This document shows positions 1-7,246 of a stretch of DNA of 64,000 nt, piece by piece. Position 1 is the stretch's first letter. Each line of letters starts with the position of its first letter. Both the position numbers and the translations under genes were made by a program. The notes beneath the pieces were generated by a model. The model saw only the letters and a program-made list of their open reading frames with translations, made no database searches and was not told where the DNA came from. This DNA comes from an uncultured Prevotella sp. (lineage in GTDB: Bacteria > Bacteroidota > Bacteroidia > Bacteroidales > Bacteroidaceae), in NCBI GenBank assembly GCA_900543975.1, contig UQTI01000005.1:3894-67893 (forward strand), in the 5' to 3' direction.

Positions 1-812
1 TGGCACGCGAGATCCACCGTCTGTCGCACCGCGCCTCGGCACCCATGATGCCCATCGACATGGGAGCGGTGAGCGAGACCCTCTTTGAGAGCGAACTGTT
101 CGGTCATGTGAAAGGCGCTTTTACCGATGCCAAGGCCGACAAACCGGGCAAGTTTGAGATGGCAGAGGGCGGCACGCTCTTTCTCGACGAGATAGGAAAC
201 CTCTCCTATGCGCTCCAGGCAAAGCTCCTCACAGCCCTGCAACGCCGCACCGTCGTGCGCGTGGGTGGCAGCAAACCCATAGCCATTGACGTGCGCCTCG
301 TGTGTGCCACCAACCGCGACCTCGACCGCATGGTCCTTGACGGACAGTTTCGCGAGGACCTGCTCTACCGCATAAACACCATCCGGCTGCATCTGCCGCC
401 GCTGCGTGAGCGACGTGAGGACATCGTGCCGCTGGCACGCATCTTCGTGAAGCGTTATGCCGACATATATAATAAGGTAGAGATGAGGCTCTCGCCAGAG
501 GCTGAACGCAAGATGGAGAGGCTGTCATGGCACGGCAACATAAGACAGCTGCAACACGCCATGGAACGTGCCGTCATCATGGCCGACGGCAACACCATCG
601 CTCCCGACGACATTGATGACGGCACGGTGGGTGCCGCTGACACGCAGCAACCGCCGCTTCAGGTGGAGAGCATGCAGACGCTCGACGACATGGAGCGGCA
701 AATGATTGAACGCGCCATGGCGTCGTGTGGAGGCAACATGTCGGCGGTGGCAGCAAGGCTCGGCATCTCGCGACAGACTCTGTATAACAAGATAAAACGT
801 TACGGCCTATGA
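1..812 (+). CDS. Sigma-54-dependent response regulator (NtrC family), 5' end cut off by the window
   Basis: C-terminal part of a bacterial enhancer-binding protein that uses ATP to activate sigma-54 RNA polymerase. The frame is open to the left edge and reads AREIHRLSHRASAPMM before the first ATG at 45, so the receiver domain and the start of the AAA+ domain lie outside the window. Visible are the ESELFGH segment, the sigma-54 contact loop in the variant form GAFTDA (usual form GAFTGA), Walker B GGTLFLDEIGN, arginine-finger region REDLLYRI and LRERREDI, and a C-terminal Fis-type helix-turn-helix (NMSAVAARLGISRQTLYNKI). The stop overlaps the start of the downstream histidine kinase (ATGA at 809), so the two form a translationally coupled two-component pair. 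The target genes cannot be read from the sequence. Confidence 0.93.
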   Translation, partial: AREIHRLSHRASAPMMPIDMGAVSETLFESELFGHVKGAFTDAKADKPGKFEMAEGGTLFLDEIGNLSYALQAKLLTALQRRTVVRVGGSKPIAIDVRLVCATNRDLDRMVLDGQFREDLLYRINTIRLHLPPLRERREDIVPLARIFVKRYADIYNKVEMRLSPEAERKMERLSWHGNIRQLQHAMERAVIMADGNTIAPDDIDDGTVGAADTQQPPLQVESMQTLDDMERQMIERAMASCGGNMSAVAARLGISRQTLYNKIKRYGL

Positions 813-2002
813 CAACGACATCTTTCATCTGGTGCCTTGTGCTCGTCGTTGCCGTTATGGTCTTGGGCTATGTGCATCTCTATCTGAGCTACCGCCGCAA
901 CATTAGCAAGGTGGCGTTCATGTTTGATGCCATCGATGCTTCCGACTTCACCTTCTCGTTCTCAACCCAAGGGGTGAGCGGCAGCGATGCCATGCTCAAC
1001 AAATCGCTAAACCGCATAAAGCAGATTCTTGTCAACGCCCGTGACGAGGCTGTGGAGCGAGAGAAATATTATGAACAGATCATGGACACCGCAGGCACAG
1101 GTCTGCTGGTGGTCGATGAGGCAGGACACATCTTGCAGCATAACGTAGCGGCAACACGTCTGCTGCACCGCTCCGTTCTCACCCACATGGAGCAGGTAAG
1201 GCAACAGTTTGCGGACGGGTCGCTCTCGGTGCGGGAGACCTACACCACGCTGCGCAACAAGCGGGTGCGCATAGTGGCGTTCAGCGACATCAACGGCGAG
1301 CTGGCAAACCGTGAGGTCGACTCATGGATAAAGCTCATCCGCGTGCTCACCCATGAGATCATGAACACCATAACGCCCATAACATCGCTCAGCCAGTCGC
1401 TGCTTCAACAGGCGAAAGGCGAGCAGCGCGAAGGGTTGGAGGTCATCAACAAGACAGGCACCGAACTGATGGCTTTTGTCGAAAACTACAGGCGGTTCAC
1501 CCATGTGCCGCAACCGCAGCCACGGCTGTTCTACGCCAAGCCCTTTCTTGAGCGCATGGCGACGCTTGCCGATGCCGACGGCAGGGTGGGCGTCAGCGTA
1601 AAGCCTGCCGACCTGCTCGTCTATGCCGATGAAGGTCTGATGGGACGTGTTGTCACCAACCTGCTGAAGAACGCAAAGGAGGCTGTGGCTTGTGCGCAAG
1701 ACGAAGAGGGTAGCGGCGACGGCAGCTCACAGCGCGACGGCAGCCCACAGCGCGACGGCAAGGTGTGGATTGAAGCCTACACAGGCGACGACGACTCGGT
1801 CGTTATAGACATCTGCGACGATGCCGCCCTCATTGCTCCCGACGTGGCTCAACAAGTCTTTGTGCCGTTCTTCACAACAAAACAAGGAGGCAGCGGCATC
1901 GGTCTGCCTCTCTCTCGACAGATCATGCGCGTGAGTGGTGGAACGCTCGAACTGGTGCAAGATGCGAAGGCCCGCAAGACGGTGTTTAGGATGAAAATTT
2001 AG
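809..2002 (+). CDS. NtrY-like sensor histidine kinase
   Basis: 397-residue membrane kinase predicted to phosphorylate the regulator encoded just upstream, with which it overlaps by 4 nt. One membrane segment at about residues 6-28, a PAS-like region at about 85-160, an H-box with the phospho-accepting His at 182 (VLTHEIMNTITPI), and a HATPase domain with N-box at 281-292 (N284, N288), the FxPFFTTK motif and an intact G2 box (GGSGIGLPLSRQ). Odd: the G1 box, normally DxGxG, reads DDAALI, so both glycines of the ATP-lid hinge are replaced. A short tandem repeat in the coding sequence (about 1723-1760, SSQRDG/SPQRDG) lengthens the loop before that box. No extracellular sensor domain is visible, so the signal is unknown. 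Confidence 0.9.
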   Translation: MTTTSFIWCLVLVVAVMVLGYVHLYLSYRRNISKVAFMFDAIDASDFTFSFSTQGVSGSDAMLNKSLNRIKQILVNARDEAVEREKYYEQIMDTAGTGLLVVDEAGHILQHNVAATRLLHRSVLTHMEQVRQQFADGSLSVRETYTTLRNKRVRIVAFSDINGELANREVDSWIKLIRVLTHEIMNTITPITSLSQSLLQQAKGEQREGLEVINKTGTELMAFVENYRRFTHVPQPQPRLFYAKPFLERMATLADADGRVGVSVKPADLLVYADEGLMGRVVTNLLKNAKEAVACAQDEEGSGDGSSQRDGSPQRDGKVWIEAYTGDDDSVVIDICDDAALIAPDVAQQVFVPFFTTKQGGSGIGLPLSRQIMRVSGGTLELVQDAKARKTVFRMKI

Positions 2003-2041
2003 AAAAAAGGTGTTTTCTTTCGTTCAATCGGATTTTTACTG

Positions 2042-2049
2042 TACCTTTG
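2042..2049 (+). promoter_or_regulatory. Bacteroidota -7 box upstream of the PASTA protein gene
   Basis: TACCTTTG matches the TAnnTTTG consensus. No TTG lies at the usual spacing upstream. The predicted transcript would have a leader of roughly 90 nt before the ATG at 2145. Confidence 0.5.
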
Positions 2050-2144
2050 CATCCACACTTATTAAGGTGGGCTAAAAATAGCCGACATAACATTAACAAA
2101 AATGAAAGGTTACTTTTAAAAACCTATCTTTAAGAAAATAATTG

Positions 2145-2828
2145 ATGAAGACATCAGAGTTTTTCGGAAAGCTGAAGAGCACGTATTTCTGGGGCAACAT
2201 CCTCGCCATGATAATAGTGGTGGCGGGTGTGTGCTGGGGTACGAGCTTCGCCATCGACATCTACACCCATCATGGCGAGTCGGTGGCCATTCCAAATATC
2301 AAGCAAAAGTCGTTTGCCGACGCCGAGCGCATTCTTGCCGACGCCGGTCTGTCTGTTGTGGTCAGCGACACGGGCTATGTGAAATCGTTGCCGCCCGACT
2401 GCATCTTGGAGCAGTCGCCAGCGGCTGGCTCGCATGTGAAGACGGGACATGTTATCTATGTCATCGTCAACGCATCGCGCTCACCCGAAATATCCTTACC
2501 CGACATCATAGACAACAGTTCGCTGCGCGAGGCGATGGCAAAGCTTACAGCCATGGGCTTCAAGCTCACGCAACCTCAGTTTGTGCCTGGCGAGAAAGAC
2601 TGGGTCGTGGGTGTTGTGGCAGGCACACGCCAACTGCAAGCTGGCGACAAGGTGGCCGTGGACACGCCCATCACCATTCAGGTGGGTAACGGACAGCTCA
2701 GCGCCGATGACAGCATCAACTTTATCGACAACGCCATCGACAGCGAAGACTTCATTGAGGAAGGTGGCGATGTGGACGATTTCCACGAGGTCACAGGTGA
2801 GGGTGAGCATGAGAAGATCGTGGAATGA
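2145..2828 (+). CDS. Membrane-anchored PASTA domain protein
   Basis: 227 residues. Short cytoplasmic N-terminus, one membrane helix at about residues 16-38, then two PASTA repeats (about 45-112 and 116-183) facing the periplasm, and an acidic tail rich in D/E. PASTA domains bind peptidoglycan fragments or beta-lactam-like ligands in other proteins, but here there is no kinase or transpeptidase domain. I chose the ATG at 2145 rather than the TTG immediately before it. It is followed by rluD and ddl on the same strand with short gaps, so a shared transcript is likely. The association with D-Ala-D-Ala ligase supports an envelope role; the exact function is unknown. Confidence 0.85.
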   Translation: MKTSEFFGKLKSTYFWGNILAMIIVVAGVCWGTSFAIDIYTHHGESVAIPNIKQKSFADAERILADAGLSVVVSDTGYVKSLPPDCILEQSPAAGSHVKTGHVIYVIVNASRSPEISLPDIIDNSSLREAMAKLTAMGFKLTQPQFVPGEKDWVVGVVAGTRQLQAGDKVAVDTPITIQVGNGQLSADDSINFIDNAIDSEDFIEEGGDVDDFHEVTGEGEHEKIVE

Positions 2829-2863
2829 TATAACAAGCAAAAGAGAGAGAAGAAAAGGGAAAC

Positions 2864-4021
2864 ATGACACATTATACAAACGACATAGAAGAGATTGACG
2901 ATCTGCTCGGTGAAGGCCAGCTCGGTGCAGGCTTGCAAGGTGGTGAAAGCCAGCTTTTAACAAGCCAGCCAGGTGAAGACGACCAGCTCGGTGAAGACGA
3001 AGACCAGCAGCTATACGAGCATTTCCGCTTCGAGGCAGACCCCGGTCAGCAGCCCATGCGCGTGGACAAGTTCATGTGTGAGAAGCTGCAACACTCGTCG
3101 CGTAACCGCATACAGAAGGCTGCCGATGCCGGATTCATACACGTCAACGACAAGCCGGTGAAGAGCAACTATAAGGTGCGCCCTGGCGATGTGGTGACGC
3201 TGATGCTCGACCGCCCACGTCATGAGTCGAAGATTGAGGCAGAAGACATTCCCCTCAACGTGGTCTATGAAGATGCGGAGCTGATGGTGGTGAACAAACC
3301 CGCAGGACTGGTGGTTCATCCCGGCGCAGGCAACTTTCATGGCACGCTCGTCAACGCTGTGGCGTGGCATCTGAGAGACCTGAAGAGCTATGACCCTAAC
3401 GACCCGGAGGTGGGACTCGTTCACCGCATAGACAAAGACACCAGCGGTCTGCTCGTCGTGGCAAAGACCCCGCAGGCGAAGACCAGTCTCGGATTGCAGT
3501 TCTTCAACAAGACCACACACCGTAGCTACAACGCGCTGGTGTGGGGCAATTTCACCGAAGACGAGGGACGCATTGAAGGCAACATTGCACGCGACCCGAA
3601 AGACCGCCTGCGCATGACGGTCATGTCGCCCGACTCGGGCATAGGCAAGCCTGCCGTCACCCATTGGCGCGTGATAGAACGTTATGGCTATGTGACGCTC
3701 ATTGAGTGTATTCTCGAGACAGGCCGCACGCACCAGATCCGTGCACACATGAAGCATATTGGTCATCCGCTCTTCGGCGATGAACGCTATGGCGGCTGCG
3801 AGGTGTTGCGCGGCAACCGCTCCACAACCTACAAGGCGTTCATACAAAACTGCTTCAAGCTCTGCAACCGGCAGGCACTACACGCCCGCACGCTCGGCTT
3901 CATACACCCCACAACCAAGCAGCAGATGGACTTCACGTCTGACCTCCCCGCTGACCTTGAGGCGCTCATAGAGAAATGGCGTGCCTACGTCAAGGGAACA
4001 ACCAACGACACGTTTGCCTAA
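2864..4021 (+). CDS. rluD: 23S rRNA pseudouridine synthase, RluD family
   Basis: 385 residues. An S4 RNA-binding domain at about residues 63-115 is followed by the RluA/RluD catalytic domain. The catalytic aspartate is D190 in VGLVHRIDKDTSG, and RTHQIRAH and DERYGG motifs are present. Family members isomerise uridines in helix 69 of 23S rRNA; specificity for U1911/1915/1917 is inferred from family resemblance only. Odd: the first ~55 residues are a low-complexity acidic extension with imperfect repeats (GEGQLG, GEDDQLGEDEDQQL) not needed for the fold. An internal start at the ATG encoding MRVDKF would be too short for the S4 domain, so I keep the upstream start. Confidence 0.92.
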   Translation: MTHYTNDIEEIDDLLGEGQLGAGLQGGESQLLTSQPGEDDQLGEDEDQQLYEHFRFEADPGQQPMRVDKFMCEKLQHSSRNRIQKAADAGFIHVNDKPVKSNYKVRPGDVVTLMLDRPRHESKIEAEDIPLNVVYEDAELMVVNKPAGLVVHPGAGNFHGTLVNAVAWHLRDLKSYDPNDPEVGLVHRIDKDTSGLLVVAKTPQAKTSLGLQFFNKTTHRSYNALVWGNFTEDEGRIEGNIARDPKDRLRMTVMSPDSGIGKPAVTHWRVIERYGYVTLIECILETGRTHQIRAHMKHIGHPLFGDERYGGCEVLRGNRSTTYKAFIQNCFKLCNRQALHARTLGFIHPTTKQQMDFTSDLPADLEALIEKWRAYVKGTTNDTFA

Positions 4022-4091
4022 GGTGCGCTTCTTTGCAACACACCGGCTTGAATTAGATTATCGAACATAAAGAAAGTATTCAAATAAAAAA

Positions 4092-5093
4092 ATGGAAACG
4101 CAAAAAAGAAACATTGCCATCGTCTGTGGTGGCGACTCGTCAGAGCACGATGTGTCCATGCGCTCGGCACAGGGACTCTACTCTTTCTTCGACAAAGAAC
4201 GCTACAACATATATGTGGTGGACGTGAAAGGACAAGACTGGCACGTCGACCTGCAGAACGGCGACACTGCCAAAATTGACAAGAACGACTTCTCGTTCAA
4301 GATGGACGGCAAGACCGTGACCTTCGATTATGCTTACATCACCATCCACGGCACACCGGGAGAGAACGGTCTGATGCAGGGCTATTTCGAGCTGCTGCAC
4401 ATCCCTTACAGCACCAGCGGCGTGCTCGTTGAGGCTATGACCTTCGACAAGTATGTGCTCAACAACTATCTTCGCGGCTTCGGCGTGAACGTGGCAGAGA
4501 GTGTGCTCCTGCGTCGCGGCGAGGAAGAGAAATATAGCGACGATGAGATAGAGAAGCGCATCGGCATGCCTTGCTTCGTGAAACCGGCAGCCGACGGCAG
4601 CAGCTTCGGCGTGTCGAAAGTGAAGAACGCCGACCAGCTCGCTCCAGCCCTGCGCGTGGCGTTCATGGAGAGCGACGAGGTGATGGTGGAGAGCTTCATG
4701 AAAGGCACAGAGATAAGCATCGGTTGCTACAAGACCAGAGACAAGGCGGTGGTGTTCCCCGCCACAGAGGTGGTGACCAGCAACGAGTTCTTCGACTACG
4801 ATGCCAAGTATAACGGTCAGGTGCAGGAGATCACTCCCGCCCGTCTCTCACCCGAGACCACAAAGCGTGTGGAGGAGGAGACAAGCCGCATCTACGACAT
4901 CTTGCATTGCAACGGCATCATCCGTATCGACTACATCATTTCCAAGGATGCCGACGGCAACGACAAGATCAACATGCTTGAGATCAACACCACACCCGGC
5001 ATGACAGCTACCAGCTTCATTCCCCAGCAGGTGCGTGCCGCAGGTCTTGACATCAAGGACGTGCTCACCGACATCGTGGAGAACCAGTTCTGA
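4092..5093 (+). CDS. ddl: D-alanine--D-alanine ligase
   Basis: 333 residues, usual family length. Cytoplasmic ATP-grasp enzyme joining two D-alanines for the peptidoglycan stem peptide. Visible are the N-terminal AIVCGGDSSEHDVSMRSA motif, the ATP-grasp segment PCFVKPAADGSSFGVSK, and the metal-binding and product-binding stretch MLEINTTPGMT near the C-terminus. It lies 70 nt after rluD and 22 nt before the acyltransferase, in a probable envelope operon. Confidence 0.96.
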   Translation: METQKRNIAIVCGGDSSEHDVSMRSAQGLYSFFDKERYNIYVVDVKGQDWHVDLQNGDTAKIDKNDFSFKMDGKTVTFDYAYITIHGTPGENGLMQGYFELLHIPYSTSGVLVEAMTFDKYVLNNYLRGFGVNVAESVLLRRGEEEKYSDDEIEKRIGMPCFVKPAADGSSFGVSKVKNADQLAPALRVAFMESDEVMVESFMKGTEISIGCYKTRDKAVVFPATEVVTSNEFFDYDAKYNGQVQEITPARLSPETTKRVEEETSRIYDILHCNGIIRIDYIISKDADGNDKINMLEINTTPGMTATSFIPQQVRAAGLDIKDVLTDIVENQF

Positions 5094-5115
5094 CTTTTAT
5101 AAAAGACATTGAGCT

Positions 5116-6276
5116 ATGGATAAAGAATTATTGAAGCCCTTCGACGCCATCAGACCCTTCGAGCCCGAAGAGCTGCCCGAGGTGTTTGAGCGTCTGCTCG
5201 GCAATGCACAGTTTGCACAGGTCGTGGCTTATGTGTTCAAGGACGTGCCTTTCGACATGCTGGCACAGAAGATGCGGGCATGCAAGACCAACCTTGAGTT
5301 TCAGGTCGCTTTCTGCTATCCTTTCATAAAGGGGTTGTTGCAGAAGGCCAGTCTCGGCTGCGACATGAATGTCGATGCCATAGACATGGAGAAGCGTTAC
5401 ACCTTTGTAAGCAACCACCGCGACATTGTGCTCGACTCGGCTTTGCTTGACGTGCTGCTCGTCGACGCCGGTTGCAAGACCACATGTGAGATCGCTATCG
5501 GCGACAACCTGCTCTCGCTGCCGTGGGTCAAGGATCTTGTGCGCATAAACAAGTCGTTCATCGTGGAGCGTAGCGTGTCGCTGCGACAGATGCTGCTGTC
5601 AAGCAAGCGACTGTCTGATTATATGCACCTCGTCATAGCTCAGAAGCACGACAACGTGTGGATAGCGCAGCGCGAGGGACGTGCCAAGGACTCAAACGAC
5701 CGCACGCAAGAGTCGATCATCAAGATGATGGTCATGGGCGGCGAGGGATCGCTCGTTGAGCGCTTGAAGGGTCTGCACATCGTGCCGCTGGCCATCAGTT
5801 ACGAGTATGACCCTTGCGACTTCCTCAAGGCGCAGGAGTTTCAGCTCAAGCGCGACATTGCCGACTGGAAGAAAGGTCCCATGGACGATGTCGTGAGCAT
5901 GCAGACGGGCATCATGGGCTATAAGGGACATATCCACTATGATGCGGCACCCTGCATCGACGCATGGCTCGACACGCTCGATCCCGACATGCCGAAGGCC
6001 GACTTCTTCAAGGCTGTTGCCACACACATCGACGAGGAGGTGTTCCGTCGTTACCGTCTTTATCCGTCCAACTATGTGGCGCTTGACGAGCTTGAAGGCA
6101 CCACGGCTCATGCCGACCGTTACACGGCTGAGCAGAAGGCACAGTTTGATGGCTACATTGCTCAGCAGATGGCCAAGATCCAGTTGCCCGACAAGGACGA
6201 GGCGTTCCTGCGTGAGCGCTTGCTCACAATGTATGCCAACCCGGCACGCAACCAGGAACAGCTTCTCAAGAACTAA
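5116..6276 (+). CDS. Glycerol-phosphate-type acyltransferase (PlsC/PlsB superfamily)
   Basis: 386 residues. The acyltransferase block begins at SNHRDIVLDSALL (His101), followed by a second motif QREGRAKD corresponding to the substrate-binding EG motif. The superfamily transfers acyl chains to glycerol-phosphate or similar acceptors in membrane lipid synthesis. Odd: the His-to-Asp spacing reads H-x5-D (or H-x-D) rather than the classical H-x4-D, so this is a divergent subgroup and the acceptor is uncertain. No membrane helix is obvious. It follows ddl by 22 nt and is likely co-transcribed with it. Confidence 0.78.
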   Translation: MDKELLKPFDAIRPFEPEELPEVFERLLGNAQFAQVVAYVFKDVPFDMLAQKMRACKTNLEFQVAFCYPFIKGLLQKASLGCDMNVDAIDMEKRYTFVSNHRDIVLDSALLDVLLVDAGCKTTCEIAIGDNLLSLPWVKDLVRINKSFIVERSVSLRQMLLSSKRLSDYMHLVIAQKHDNVWIAQREGRAKDSNDRTQESIIKMMVMGGEGSLVERLKGLHIVPLAISYEYDPCDFLKAQEFQLKRDIADWKKGPMDDVVSMQTGIMGYKGHIHYDAAPCIDAWLDTLDPDMPKADFFKAVATHIDEEVFRRYRLYPSNYVALDELEGTTAHADRYTAEQKAQFDGYIAQQMAKIQLPDKDEAFLRERLLTMYANPARNQEQLLKN

Positions 6277-6297
6277 GATAAACAGAAAAAAGATTAT

Positions 6298-7161
6298 ATG
6301 TCAAACAAAGCTTTCTCATGCGCCGCTGCAAAGGTTGTGGCCTCTGCTGCCGTGGTGGCTGTCGCCTTGTTCGCGTCGTGCACCACGGAGCAATATGACT
6401 CGGGTGACGGTAAGTTGTCTTACCTGCGCTCCGATTTTGTTGAGGCGTGCACCGACGCGCAGTCGCGCATGAGCAGCTTTACCACCGACGAGCAGCTGTC
6501 GTTGCAGGTGGAGGGTACGCCGAAGGTGTCGTGGATGACAACGCCCGATTCTACCTATCGCGCATTGGTCTATTATGCAGCCCCAAGCTCATCATCAGCC
6601 CCAAGCCCATCATCAGCTTTAGGCTCATCATCAGCTTTAGGCTCATCATCAGCCTCAGGCTCATCTTCTGCCTCAGGTCCATCATCAGCCTCAGGCCCTT
6701 CAAGCTCCTCTTCTTCCTCTGCATCTTTTACAGAGCGGTCAGCACAAAACCTCGCATCAGCGCCTGTCAAGGTGTTTATCGTGAACAACGTGCTGTGTCC
6801 CAAGATAAAGAGGCTGCAAACCTCAGCTCCTCCTAAGACCGACCCGGTAAGCTTTGTTGCCCTTTGGCTGTCGGCAAACCGTAAATATGTGAACATCACG
6901 TTTGACGTGAAGACAGGAAGCAGCGGCAGCGATGCCGACGGACAGAGCATAGGAGCTGTGCTTACCGACATGACGCGCAACGCCGACGGCACGCTGACAG
7001 CACACATAACGTTCTGTCACGACCAGGGCAACGTGCCTCAATATTACTCTTCGCGTCAGTATGCCTCGCTTGCCGTGGCACAGATGCAAGATGCCGATTC
7101 GGCATCGATAGTGATAAATTCGTACAAAGGCAAGGTCGTGAAGACCATTAGCTTAAAATAA
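6298..7161 (+). CDS. Lipoprotein with serine-rich repeat, possibly NigD-like
   Basis: 287 residues. Signal peptide with lipobox ending FASCTT (Cys at about residue 28), so the mature protein is lipid-anchored. The region after the lipobox (GDGKLSYLRSDFVEA ... VSWMTTPDSTYRALVYY) resembles NigD-like proteins of Bacteroidales, from memory and not verified. A serine/alanine/glycine stretch at about residues 95-145, encoded by an 18-bp repeat, separates it from a C-terminal beta-rich domain ending in VINSYKGKVVKTISLK. The function of NigD-like proteins is poorly known. It starts 21 nt after the acyltransferase and is followed by a terminator-like hairpin. Confidence 0.75.
   Translation: MSNKAFSCAAAKVVASAAVVAVALFASCTTEQYDSGDGKLSYLRSDFVEACTDAQSRMSSFTTDEQLSLQVEGTPKVSWMTTPDSTYRALVYYAAPSSSSAPSPSSALGSSSALGSSSASGSSSASGPSSASGPSSSSSSSASFTERSAQNLASAPVKVFIVNNVLCPKIKRLQTSAPPKTDPVSFVALWLSANRKYVNITFDVKTGSSGSDADGQSIGAVLTDMTRNADGTLTAHITFCHDQGNVPQYYSSRQYASLAVAQMQDADSASIVINSYKGKVVKTISLK
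6581..6700 (+). repeat. In-frame 18-bp tandem repeat encoding a Ser/Ala/Gly linker
   Basis: About six degenerate copies of a unit like ggctcatcatcagcttta, each encoding GSSSAL or a variant. The unit length preserves the frame, so copy-number change would only lengthen or shorten the linker. Confidence 0.85.
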
Positions 7162-7172
7162 TAAAAAAGACG

Positions 7173-7212
7173 AAGGCCATGCAATGATATCTGTTGCGTG
7201 TGCCTTTTTTTT
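7173..7212 (+). terminator. Probable intrinsic terminator of the rluD-ddl-lipoprotein run
   Basis: Imperfect stem (AAGGC...CAA pairing with TTG...GCCTT) followed by a run of eight T. The stem is short and interrupted. Confidence 0.55.
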
Positions 7213-7246
7213 GTAAAATTCCTAAAAAACCAATTTCATTTGTAAC

